Below, one piece after another: positions 29,660-38,020 of a stretch of DNA of 46,546 nucleotides; position 1 is the first letter of the stretch, and every line of letters starts with the position of its first letter. The DNA is taken from contig NZ_HE998569.1 in NCBI RefSeq assembly GCF_000327285.1, positions 265,068 through 311,613 of the forward strand, written 5' to 3'. The notes under the pieces were generated by a model. That model worked only from the letters and a program-made list of their open reading frames with translations, did no database searches and had not been told where the DNA came from. The stretch is from Holdemania massiliensis AP2 (GTDB lineage Bacteria; Bacillota_I; Bacilli_A; Erysipelotrichales; Erysipelotrichaceae). Both the position numbers and the translations under genes were made by a program.

Positions 29660-31105
29660 ATGAAGATTTTAGTCGGTGAATTTGTTTCTGAAACTAACGA
29701 AAATATACCGCAGCGCTGCCGTATCAATAACTATGTGATCGCCTTTGACGATCAGTGCATTCAAAATCTGAACATCAGTGAAGTGTATGAATCGGAAAAT
29801 GCGGAAATGATTCCGACCATTTATGCCAACGGTGCCAGCGGTGGATTGATTACGCCGGAAACGTTTGCCTATATCGAAACTTCGCTGCTGAATGAAGTAA
29901 AAAAACATCTGAATGAAATCGATGGGATCTTCCTGATGCTTCATGGCGCCAGTAAGGTTGAGGGCCTGGGCAGCGGGGACCATCATATTATTCAGGAGGT
30001 GCGCAAGCTGGTTGGCCCGTATTTGCCGATTGCTGTCGCCTGTGACCCGCATGGCAATCTGACTCAGGAATATGTTGAGTCACTGCAGATTATCCGCAGT
30101 TATCGCCAGTCACCGCATACCGATGCCAATGAAACACTGCGCATCGTTTCAAAAATGTTGATCGATCTGGTCCGCTCACGTCAGAATATACACGCTGTCT
30201 ACCGCAAGCTGCCATTAATCTTAGGTGGGGAACAATCCGTGTCCACAGATGAACCGGTGCTTTCCATCAATCGATATATGGACGAATTGGAACAGGATCC
30301 GCGGATCTTAAGCGCTTCTTGGCATGTTGGTTATCTGCGGCATGATTGTCCGGAAGCCGGATGCGGGATTGTCGTCGTACCGGCTTCTGAAGCGGATCAG
30401 GACTATGCAGAAACGATGGCTGATCAGCTGGCAGATTATGTCTGGCAGCGGCGTCATGAGTTCCACTATACAGGCTTGACGGCAGAACCGGAAGAAGCGC
30501 TGGAAATGGCGCTGAACTATGACGGCAAACCAGTTGTCATTACGGATTCCGGCGATAATACCACATCGGGGGCTACGGGCTGGAATACGTTTGTGCTGCG
30601 TCAGGTACTGGCTGAAAAGAACTTGAAAAAGCAGGTGCTGTTCGCAACAATTTGTGATCCGAAAACATTTAATCAGCTTCAGAAGTTGTCAGTCGGAGAT
30701 TCTGCCGCAATTCGTTTAGGAATGGATTATGACGAATTATCGAAAGCGGTTGACCTGGAAGTGGTCGTTAAAGCGAAAGGCCCGATCACCGGGTTTATGA
30801 TGCACAACATTCCGGGAACGGTGTATGGCGAAACGATCAGCGTGACGGTCAAAAACAGCCCGATCACGATCATGATCGCTACGACCAGCTATGCGATCTG
30901 TGAAATTCATCAGTTTGCCGATGCCGGTCTGAACTTTGATGATTATGACGTTATCATCGTTAAACAGGGCTATATTTTCCCAGAACTGAAGGCCGCGGCG
31001 AAATTTTATGTGATGTCGCTGACCGACGGAGCGACGCTGCAGGATACACGCCGATTGACCTATAAGCAGATCATGCGGCCGATGTATCCGATCGACGAGA
31101 TCTGA
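29660..31105 (+). CDS. M81 family metallohydrolase, paralog 2
   Basis: A protein of 481 residues with FVSETNENIP at the N-terminus, D129-P-H131 and H153 in SPHTD, GGEQSVSTDEP, and TDSGDNTTSGATGWNTF in the C-terminal domain, ending RPMYPIDEI like its paralogs. The start has AAGGAGGG upstream. It differs in the middle of the C-terminal domain (about residues 355-400, KGPITGFMMHNIPGTVYGE) and in reading FLMLHGASKVEGL where paralogs 1, 4 and 5 have YLHLHGAS, so its specificity may differ. It appears to form its own transcription unit, bounded by hairpins upstream and a terminator at 31145-31195. Confidence 0.88.
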   Translation: MKILVGEFVSETNENIPQRCRINNYVIAFDDQCIQNLNISEVYESENAEMIPTIYANGASGGLITPETFAYIETSLLNEVKKHLNEIDGIFLMLHGASKVEGLGSGDHHIIQEVRKLVGPYLPIAVACDPHGNLTQEYVESLQIIRSYRQSPHTDANETLRIVSKMLIDLVRSRQNIHAVYRKLPLILGGEQSVSTDEPVLSINRYMDELEQDPRILSASWHVGYLRHDCPEAGCGIVVVPASEADQDYAETMADQLADYVWQRRHEFHYTGLTAEPEEALEMALNYDGKPVVITDSGDNTTSGATGWNTFVLRQVLAEKNLKKQVLFATICDPKTFNQLQKLSVGDSAAIRLGMDYDELSKAVDLEVVVKAKGPITGFMMHNIPGTVYGETISVTVKNSPITIMIATTSYAICEIHQFADAGLNFDDYDVIIVKQGYIFPELKAAAKFYVMSLTDGATLQDTRRLTYKQIMRPMYPIDEI

Positions 31106-31144
31106 CGGTTTTCCACAACTCCCATCATTGAAGCTTATGAAGAA

Positions 31145-31195
31145 AACAGCCTGGTCTGACGGACATCGTTCATAAGACCCGGCTGTTGTTTTATT
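31145..31195 (+). terminator. Terminator after M81 paralog 2
   Basis: AACAGCCTGGTCT (31145-31157) pairs with AGACCCGGCTGTT (31175-31187) with one mismatch, followed by GTTTTATTC. A 17-base loop makes it moderately strong. Confidence 0.7.
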
Positions 31196-31223
31196 CAGAT
31201 AGAAAGAATAGGTGAGGTGTAGT

Positions 31224-32675
31224 ATGAAAGTCTTGATCGGACATTTTACGACAGAAGCCAATGCTCATATCCCGATGAAAAACAATCTGTCCCATTATGA
31301 ACTGGCCTTCGGCGAGGAATTAATCGAACGCATGAAGGTAAGGGAAGTCTTTGAGCAAGCTGGGATTGAAATCATCCCTTCGATTTATGCCGGCGGCGGA
31401 CCTTCCGGGGTCATCGAAAAAGAAACTTTTCTGACGATTGAGAATTCGCTGCTTTCAACAATTAAAAAACATAAACACGAAATTGACGGAATTTACTTAT
31501 GGCTGCATGGTGCGAGCTGGGTGGAGGACATCGGCAGCGGTGATTTTCATATCATTGCGAAAATCCGGGAACTGGTTGGGCCTTATCTGCCAATTGCTGT
31601 GTCCTGCGATCCGCATGGAAACCTGACGGAAGACTATGTTCATTCGCTGCAGATTCTGCGCAGCTTCCGCCAGTCGCCGCACACTGATATGGTTGAAACA
31701 TACCGCAAAGTCGCAGCTATGTTATGCGACCTTCTGAAGAATCGGCAGCACATCCATCCCGCTTATCGCAAACTGCCGTTAATTCTGGGTGGGGAACAGT
31801 CGGTCTCGGCGGATGAACCGGTGCGCTCGATCAATGCCTATATGGATCAGCTGGAACAAGATCCGCGCATTCGCAGTGTGTCCTGGCATGTCGGCTATCT
31901 GCGCCATGACTGCCCGGAAGCGGGCTGCGGAGTAGTCGTAGTTCCGCAGACTGAGGCCGATCAGGCCTACGCGGAAGCTATTTGTGGTAAACTGGCGGAT
32001 TACGTCTGGCAGCGCCGTCATGAATTTCATTATACCGGTACGACGGCTGATCCGGAAGCCGCGCTGCAGATGGCACTGAACTTTGAAGGCAAACCATTTG
32101 TCTTGACGGATTCCGGTGACAACACCACTTCCGGGGCAACCGGTTGGAATACCTTTGTCCTCAGACAATTTTTAGCTCTCCCAGAATTGAATAAAAGCGT
32201 GCTGTTTGCAGGGATCTGTGATCCTAAGACCTGTGCTGAGCTGCGGATGAAACAGATCGGCGACGCGGTTGAGGCGACATTGGGCGTGGGTGAGGATGAG
32301 CTGTCCAAACCGGTGAGGCTTGAAGGCGTGATTCAGGCCAAGGGGGATGTGATTCGCATTGCGGCATTGGGACGGGATGAGTATACGGTCATGGGACACT
32401 GTGTAAGCCTCACGTTAACCGATCGGCCGATGACGGTGATCATTACTGATCATCGGCAGGCCTATTGTCATACGCTGCAGTTTGAGCATGCTGGAATCAC
32501 AGACTGGACACAGTTTGCGATTACGGTTGTGAAGCAGGGCTATATTTTTCCGGAACTGAAGGCCGCCGCTCAGGGTTATGTCATGTCGCTGACCGAGGGA
32601 GCAACGCCGCAGGATACGAAGAATATTCCATTTAAACAGATCCAGCGTCCGATGTATCCGATTGACGAGATTTAA
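31224..32675 (+). CDS. M81 family metallohydrolase, paralog 3
   Basis: A protein of 483 residues, FTTEANAHIP at the N-terminus, YLWLHGASWVEDIGSGDFH, metal motif D129-P-H131 and H153, GGEQSVSADEP and TDSGDNTTSGATGWNTF. The best start is ATG 31224 with AGGTGAGG upstream; the frame opens with a GTG at 31212. Paralog 4 follows after only 10 bases, so both are in one operon, and the pair likely continues into the AEC transporter. The variable part is around residues 365-395 (KGDVIRIAALGRDEYTV). No signal peptide, so it is cytoplasmic. Confidence 0.88.
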   Translation: MKVLIGHFTTEANAHIPMKNNLSHYELAFGEELIERMKVREVFEQAGIEIIPSIYAGGGPSGVIEKETFLTIENSLLSTIKKHKHEIDGIYLWLHGASWVEDIGSGDFHIIAKIRELVGPYLPIAVSCDPHGNLTEDYVHSLQILRSFRQSPHTDMVETYRKVAAMLCDLLKNRQHIHPAYRKLPLILGGEQSVSADEPVRSINAYMDQLEQDPRIRSVSWHVGYLRHDCPEAGCGVVVVPQTEADQAYAEAICGKLADYVWQRRHEFHYTGTTADPEAALQMALNFEGKPFVLTDSGDNTTSGATGWNTFVLRQFLALPELNKSVLFAGICDPKTCAELRMKQIGDAVEATLGVGEDELSKPVRLEGVIQAKGDVIRIAALGRDEYTVMGHCVSLTLTDRPMTVIITDHRQAYCHTLQFEHAGITDWTQFAITVVKQGYIFPELKAAAQGYVMSLTEGATPQDTKNIPFKQIQRPMYPIDEI

Positions 32676-32685
32676 GGGGGTAGTT

Positions 32686-34149
32686 ATGAAAATATTAATT
32701 GGTTTTTTTGCAACAGAAGTCAATGAGCATATTCCCTGCATGACAGACTTGTCAAGTTATGATCTGGTTTTTGGCGAAAGCATTGCCGAACGCATGCAGT
32801 TGGGAGACGTTTTAAAACAGGAAGGAGCGGAGATGATTCCTTCGGTCTATGCGAAATCATCGCCCAACGGAATCATTGAAACGGCGGCTTTTGAAACGAT
32901 TGAAAACAGTCTGTTGAGGGCTGTGCGCAGCCACCGCCATGAGATTGACGGCATCTATCTGCATCTGCATGGCGCCAGTTATGTGGAAGGCATTGGCAGT
33001 GGTGATTTCCACATTCTGAAGGAAGTCCGCAAGCTGGTTGGACCCTATCTTCCGATCGCGGTTTCGTGCGATCCGCATGGGAATCTGAACGAGGACTATG
33101 TTCGATCGATGCAGATTCTGCGCAGTTATCGTGAATCACCGCATACCGACATGATTGCTACCTGGCAGAAAACACTGCGGATGCTTTGTGAACTGGTGCG
33201 TCAGCGGCAAGGAATCTGCCCAGCTTATCGCAAGCTGCCGTTGATTTTAGGCGGTGAACAGTCGGTATCGGCAGATGAACCGGTGCGCTCGATCAATGCT
33301 TATATGAATCAGCTGGAACAAGATCCGCGGATCATGAGCGCGTCCTGGCACGTCGGCTATCTGCGCCATGATTGTCCGGAAGCTGGCTGTGGGGTGGTGG
33401 TTGTTCCGCAGACCGAAGCGGATCAGGCGTATGCCGATCAGATGTGCGCCCAGCTGGCCGATTTTGTCTGGCAGCGGCGCCGGGAATTTCATTATACCGG
33501 CATCACCGCTGAGCCTGAAGCCGCCTTGAAGATGGCACTGGATTTTGCCGGCAAGCCGTTTGTGCTTACGGATTCCGGGGATAACACAACCTCCGGGGCA
33601 ACCGGCTGGAATACGTTCGTTCTGCGGCAGTTTCTGGCCGTGGACAAGTTAGACAAAAGAGTATTGTTCGCTGCGATTGTGGATCCGGTTTGCGTCCAGT
33701 CGCTGCTTCAGCAGAAACCAGGAGCACAGATCCCAATTCAATTGGGCATGAACGTTGACGCTCTTTCTCAAGCGGTAGAATTAAACGTCGAACTGATCGC
33801 GAAAGGGGAAGTGGTACGGACACTGTCCTTTGCCCCGGGGGAGGATGGCCTAGCTTCCAAAGCTGGCGACTGCGTGCTGGTGCGGCTGACGGAGCATCCG
33901 ATTGATATCATCATTGCCAATCATAAACTCAGTTATTTTAAAACGGTTCAGTATGAACACGCCGGGGTTGAAGATTGGACACAGTACGATATCGTCGTCG
34001 TGAAGCAGGGCTATATTTTCCCAGAACTCAAGGCTGCGGCCCAAGGGTACGTGATGTCGCTGACCGACGGGGCAACGCCGCAGGATACTAAGCACATTCC
34101 GTTTAAGTTGGTACGGCGGCCGATGTTTCCGCTCGATGATATGGATTAA
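32686..34149 (+). CDS. M81 family metallohydrolase, paralog 4
   Basis: A protein of 487 residues, FATEVNEHIP at the N-terminus, metal motif D129-P-H131 and H153, GGEQSVSADEP, RHDCPEAGCG and TDSGDNTTSGATGWNTF. The ATG at 32686 is right behind GGGGG at 32676-32680, 10 bases after the paralog 3 stop, implying coupled translation. Over the GGEQSVSADEPVRSIN block its DNA is nearly identical to paralog 1 (compare 28616-28672 with 33241-33297), suggesting recent duplication or gene conversion. It ends RPMFPLDDMD, slightly different from the RPMYPIDEI end of paralogs 1-3 and 5. Confidence 0.88.
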   Translation: MKILIGFFATEVNEHIPCMTDLSSYDLVFGESIAERMQLGDVLKQEGAEMIPSVYAKSSPNGIIETAAFETIENSLLRAVRSHRHEIDGIYLHLHGASYVEGIGSGDFHILKEVRKLVGPYLPIAVSCDPHGNLNEDYVRSMQILRSYRESPHTDMIATWQKTLRMLCELVRQRQGICPAYRKLPLILGGEQSVSADEPVRSINAYMNQLEQDPRIMSASWHVGYLRHDCPEAGCGVVVVPQTEADQAYADQMCAQLADFVWQRRREFHYTGITAEPEAALKMALDFAGKPFVLTDSGDNTTSGATGWNTFVLRQFLAVDKLDKRVLFAAIVDPVCVQSLLQQKPGAQIPIQLGMNVDALSQAVELNVELIAKGEVVRTLSFAPGEDGLASKAGDCVLVRLTEHPIDIIIANHKLSYFKTVQYEHAGVEDWTQYDIVVVKQGYIFPELKAAAQGYVMSLTDGATPQDTKHIPFKLVRRPMFPLDDMD

Positions 34150-34224
34150 AAACCTTTCACTGCCCAAGACTCAAACCCAACAGAGAGAGTACGATGGGGC
34201 AGGGTCAGGAAATCAGGGAGGATT

Positions 34225-35151
34225 ATGACAACGATTTTAATCAATACGCAGCTTACCATTGTCACCTATCTGATCGTCGGTTTTTTCTTATCCAAAACCG
34301 GTCTGATCGACGGACAGGCACAGCTGTTTATCTCTAATCTGACGATCAACGTCCTGCTTCCCGCCAGTGTTTTTACTTCCTTTCTGACCGGGATGTCGAT
34401 GGACCTGTTGATTTCGCTGGGAACCATTTTGATCCTGGCGATTTTGCTTGAAGTCTTTTTGAGTCTGGCTAGTAAAATACCCAGCTCGCGTTTTACACCG
34501 AGTGAGGCCTGTGTAGCTCATTATGGTTATCTTGTCAGCAACGGCGGCTTAATCGGCACGCCGGTCATTGAATCCCTGTTTGGACCGGTCGGCGTCATGT
34601 GCTGCAATGTCTTTATGATTCCGACACGAATTATGGCGTTCAGCGCGGGGGAAAGTATTTTCAATCCTTCGCTGAAGCGAACACCGAAAGCGATTCTGTT
34701 TTCCATACTGACCAATAAAATTCTCGTTGTGATGGCCCTGGGGTTGGTGATGATCGGTTTCCATCTGTCCCTGCCCTCGCCGGTTCTGACAGCTTTGCAG
34801 AAGATCGGCGGCTGCCTTGCACCGTTTTCACTGATTTTGGTGGGAAGCATGCTGGCGCAGAAAGTGAAGCTGAACGCGGCGATGATTAAAAATGTCGCCT
34901 GGATCACCCTGATACGGCTGCTGGCCATACCGCTGGCGGCTCTAAGCATCTGTCTGCTTTTGCACCTGGATTTTCAGACGACGGCGGTGATCACGCTGCT
35001 GATGGGGATGCCGGTCGGCAGTTCCTGTGCCAGCTTCGCAAAGAAATATCGCGGTAATGAAGCCTTCGCGTCAGCGGTTGTACTGATCTCGACGCTGCTT
35101 TCTACCATGACCCTAGTTTTATTGATGAAATTGATTGAGCTCGCATTTTGA
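34225..35151 (+). CDS. AEC (auxin efflux carrier) family permease
   Basis: A 308-residue integral membrane protein with about ten hydrophobic helices. It has the typical N-terminal half (VTYLIVGFFLSKTGLI, TINVLLPASVFTSFL) and the internal break with SNGGLIGTPVIESLFGPVG. Bacterial AEC carriers move dicarboxylates, auxin-like acids or other organic anions. ATG 34225 follows AGGGAGG. Lying between paralogs 4 and 5, it probably exports or imports a product or substrate of the M81 enzymes, such as an organic acid set free by amide cleavage. That link rests on position only. Confidence 0.88.
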   Translation: MTTILINTQLTIVTYLIVGFFLSKTGLIDGQAQLFISNLTINVLLPASVFTSFLTGMSMDLLISLGTILILAILLEVFLSLASKIPSSRFTPSEACVAHYGYLVSNGGLIGTPVIESLFGPVGVMCCNVFMIPTRIMAFSAGESIFNPSLKRTPKAILFSILTNKILVVMALGLVMIGFHLSLPSPVLTALQKIGGCLAPFSLILVGSMLAQKVKLNAAMIKNVAWITLIRLLAIPLAALSICLLLHLDFQTTAVITLLMGMPVGSSCASFAKKYRGNEAFASAVVLISTLLSTMTLVLLMKLIELAF

Positions 35152-35193
35152 TGGAATGTAAGAATCAAACAAAAGAAAGAAGGAAAGTCCATG

Positions 35194-36636
35194 ATGAAAG
35201 TTCTGGTCGGCAGTTTTACCACTGAGTCCAATGCCAAAGCCCCATACAAAACCTTAATTCAAAATTATGATCTGGCAACCGGCGAGGCGCTGATCGATGT
35301 GATGGAAATTCGGGAAGCCTTTGCCGGGAAAAAGGTAGAGATTATCCCGGGTGTCTATGCCAATGCCAACGCGGCCAGCGTCGTCGATAAGAAAACATTT
35401 TTGCTGATTGAATCCATGCTTTTAAACAGTGTACGGGAACATCTGCATGAAATCGACGGGATTTATCTGCATCTGCATGGCGCCAGCTGGGTTGAGGAAA
35501 TCGGCAGCGGCGACCATCACATCATTCAGGAAATCCGCCGTTTAGTCGGCCCATATCTGCCGATCGCCGTTTCCTGCGATCCGCATGGAAATCTGACAAA
35601 AACATATGTCGAATCCCTGCAGATTCTGCGCAGTTATCGTGAAAGTCCGCATACCGATGCCATGGAAACCCGCCGTCAGGTAGCGGAAATGTTGTGCGAT
35701 TTGATCCAGCAGCGGCAAACGATTCATGCCGTTTATCGCAAACTGCCGTTAATTCTGGGCGGAGAACAGTCAGTTTCGGCGGATGAACCGGTTCGTTCCA
35801 TTAACCGTTATATGGATGAGCTGGAACAGGATCCGCGCATCCGCAGCGTATCCTGGCATGTCGGCTATCTGCGTCATGACTGCCCGGAAGCCGGCTGCGG
35901 CATCGTAGTCGTACCGCAGAAACAGGAAGATCAGGCCTATGCGGAAACACTGGCTGACCAGCTGGCCGAATATGTTTGGAATAAACGGCATGAGTTTCAT
36001 TATACCGGCTTGACGGCCGAACCGGAAGAAGCACTGACGATGGCTTTAAATTTTGAAGGCAAGCCGTTTGTGATCACTGATTCCGGGGATAATACAACCT
36101 CCGGTGCTACCGGCTGGAATACCTTTGTCCTCAGGCAGTTCTTAGCTGTCAAAGATCTGAAAAAAACGGTCCTGTTTGCTTCTCTCTGTGATCCGCAGGC
36201 GTTTAAGCAGCTGGCAGCGGCGGATTTGGAAGAAACGGTGACGCTTGCGTTAGGCACAGGTTATGATGAATTGTCAGCGCCGGTCTCCCTGACATGTAAG
36301 CCGCTGGCCCGGGCGCCGATTCCGATTTCGCATGGCGAGGTGACAATCGGAACACGTGGGGAAGGAATCCTGGCGCATGTTGAGAACACCACCCTTGATA
36401 TTCTTGTCGCTGATCAAACGGCTCGCGTTACCAATGAAAGTCTGTTTGCGGCTTTTGGTATCGATTGGAAAGACTATGATATCACAGTATTGAAACAAGG
36501 CTACATTTTCCCGGATTTTAAACAGGGAGCACAAGGCTATGTGATGTCGCTGACCGACGGAGCGACGCCGCAGGATACCCGGCATATTCCGTTTAAATTA
36601 ATTCAGCGCCCGATGTATCCGATTGATGAAATATAA
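35194..36636 (+). CDS. M81 family metallohydrolase, paralog 5
   Basis: A protein of 480 residues with FTTESNAKAP at the N-terminus, YLHLHGASWVEEIGSGDHH, metal motif D129-P-H131 and H153, GGEQSVSADEP, RHDCPEAGCG and TDSGDNTTSGATGWNTF. ATG codons stand at 35191 and 35194 behind AAGGAAAG; 35194 gives the MKVL start shared by the paralogs. The variable segment near residues 365-400 (LARAPIPISHGEVTIGTRG) is unlike the other copies. It is 42 bases after the AEC gene and 44 before the membrane protein, so all three are probably in one operon. Confidence 0.88.
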   Translation: MKVLVGSFTTESNAKAPYKTLIQNYDLATGEALIDVMEIREAFAGKKVEIIPGVYANANAASVVDKKTFLLIESMLLNSVREHLHEIDGIYLHLHGASWVEEIGSGDHHIIQEIRRLVGPYLPIAVSCDPHGNLTKTYVESLQILRSYRESPHTDAMETRRQVAEMLCDLIQQRQTIHAVYRKLPLILGGEQSVSADEPVRSINRYMDELEQDPRIRSVSWHVGYLRHDCPEAGCGIVVVPQKQEDQAYAETLADQLAEYVWNKRHEFHYTGLTAEPEEALTMALNFEGKPFVITDSGDNTTSGATGWNTFVLRQFLAVKDLKKTVLFASLCDPQAFKQLAAADLEETVTLALGTGYDELSAPVSLTCKPLARAPIPISHGEVTIGTRGEGILAHVENTTLDILVADQTARVTNESLFAAFGIDWKDYDITVLKQGYIFPDFKQGAQGYVMSLTDGATPQDTRHIPFKLIQRPMYPIDEI

Positions 36637-36680
36637 TTCGGGCCGGACTCAACCCTAGAAGCGAAAGCGAGGAAGAAACC

Positions 36681-37259
36681 ATGACTAAAAGGAAAGCAAA
36701 GTTAAAAACTTCAAAGCCGAAAACCAAGACGGCCTATCCGGATATCAACGGAATGTTCATTTATCATGACTCACTGCATCGGATTGTCTATGCGCCGTTA
36801 TTCTCCAAGCGCGGCTATTTGATTCCCAAAAGTCAGATTGATGAGTTTTACCGCTATACGCAGCGGACGATGATTTCTGTCTTTATTGGACTGGCAGCGA
36901 CCGTGTTGCTGGGAATGAATGCCTTCGATGGTTTCTTTCTCGGTTTTCTCGTCTACCTCGTCTGGACCGGTTATTTTTCAGTTAAATTTTTAAATCAGCT
37001 GGCGACGGTTGAACCTTTTGTCCGTCCGAAAAAAGAAAATTATTTCATTACGCTGTCACGCAAATATTCCGTGCCGACCTTTGTGGGGTTGATTGGACTG
37101 AGTCTGATCTTTGTCCTGCTTATCGGAATTTACACGTGGACAACACCGCTCAGTAGCACGGAGTTTTATACCAATCTGATTCTGATCGGCGGCGTCGGTC
37201 TTTTCGCCGCTGTGCATGGAATCGGTTTGTTTCTGCAGCTGCATGCGGCGCGGGCCTGA
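36681..37259 (+). CDS. Four-helix membrane protein of unknown function
   Basis: This 192-residue protein has a lysine-rich cytoplasmic N-terminus (TKRKAKLKTSKPKTKTAY), two hydrophobic segments at about residues 65-110 and two more at about 130-190. I do not recognise a family. ATG 36681 has GAGGAAG upstream. It closes the AEC-M81-5 operon. The pairing of helices in two hairpins and the basic N-terminus suggest an anchor or small permease partner, but nothing more can be said. Confidence 0.7.
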   Translation: MTKRKAKLKTSKPKTKTAYPDINGMFIYHDSLHRIVYAPLFSKRGYLIPKSQIDEFYRYTQRTMISVFIGLAATVLLGMNAFDGFFLGFLVYLVWTGYFSVKFLNQLATVEPFVRPKKENYFITLSRKYSVPTFVGLIGLSLIFVLLIGIYTWTTPLSSTEFYTNLILIGGVGLFAAVHGIGLFLQLHAARA

Positions 37260-37385
37260 TGATGGAGATCACATCGGATCGAGCCTGACAAAGCCGTGAT
37301 GAAAGAAATTAAAACAAGGTCTTTCTGCCGTGCTGAAAGCAGCGGTATTCAGACATTGTGAAGAAATATCAGTAAACTCAAAGAG

Positions 37386-37414
37386 TTGACTTTCAAGGTG
37401 GGATCGCTTACAAT
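37386..37414 (+). promoter_or_regulatory. Promoter for EIIA-M81-6-M24
   Basis: TTGACT (37386-37391) with a 17-base spacer to TACAAT (37409-37414). Transcription should begin near 37421, directly before the RAT element. The region 37260-37385 has no gene. Confidence 0.8.
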
Positions 37415-37426
37415 GAGTTCAAGGTT

Positions 37427-37506
37427 GGACTGTTATTGTTGATTCAACAAGCATAACCAATTTGCATTCAGTTTTAGGCTGTCTTGCAGATTGGTTTTTA
37501 TTATTT
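37427..37506 (+). promoter_or_regulatory. LicT-type RAT antiterminator with overlapping terminator (leader 2)
   Basis: The RAT-like element (37427-37458) begins GGACTGTTATTG and ends GCATAACC, the same frame as leader 1. The terminator pairs AACCAATTTGCA (37455-37466) with TGCAGATTGGTT (37485-37496, one G-U), followed by TTTATTATTT. The last bases of the RAT form the first bases of the terminator stem, so the two are mutually exclusive. The arrangement is the classic LicT/SacY switch. Confidence 0.85.
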
Positions 37507-37516
37507 GGGAGGTTTT

Positions 37517-37972
37517 ATGACAGAATGGATTGGAAGCCCTGTCGCGGGCAAGGGAAAGCGATTAGAAGAACTGAATGATGAAATGTTTGCCAGCCGGGCA
37601 TTGGGCGACGGGTTTGCCGTCAAGCCTCCGGAATTGTTTGCGAAAAAGGAAGTGGTCAGTCCGGCGGAGGGCGAAGTCACGATGGTTTACGAAACAGGGC
37701 ATGCCTTGGGCTTGCTGACAAGCGGCGGTCATGAACTGCTGATTCATATTGGAATTGATACGGTAACGTTAAAAGGAGTACCGTTTGAAACCAAGGTGAA
37801 GGTCGGAGATCATGTTAAACAAGGCGATCTGTTATGTCTTGCAGATTGGAAGATGATGCGCCGGCACGGCTGTGATACCGATGTGATCGTGATCGCTCTG
37901 AACAGTGAAATCGGGAATCTGGCGTCCTCAGGCAAACTGAATGCTCTGGATCCGATGTTTGAAATCATGTAA
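37517..37972 (+). CDS. PTS EIIA, glucose (Crr) family, stand-alone
   Basis: A 151-residue IIA-Glc-type protein with the two active-site histidines 15 apart: H62 in TGHALGL and H77, the phosphorylated one, in LLIHIGIDTV. ATG 37517 is chosen for GGGAGG at 37507-37512; the longer frame from 37484 runs through the terminator. It supplies the IIA function missing from the EIIBC encoded at 26649-28040, and both leaders carry similar RAT elements. It is followed by M81 paralog 6 after 48 bases. The IIA gene lies more than 9 kb from its EIIBC, at the opposite end of the cluster. Confidence 0.92.
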   Translation: MTEWIGSPVAGKGKRLEELNDEMFASRALGDGFAVKPPELFAKKEVVSPAEGEVTMVYETGHALGLLTSGGHELLIHIGIDTVTLKGVPFETKVKVGDHVKQGDLLCLADWKMMRRHGCDTDVIVIALNSEIGNLASSGKLNALDPMFEIM

Positions 37973-38020
37973 AGCAGCACCTCAACTTAAGTCAAAATAA
38001 GCAAAGGAAGGATGATACGG

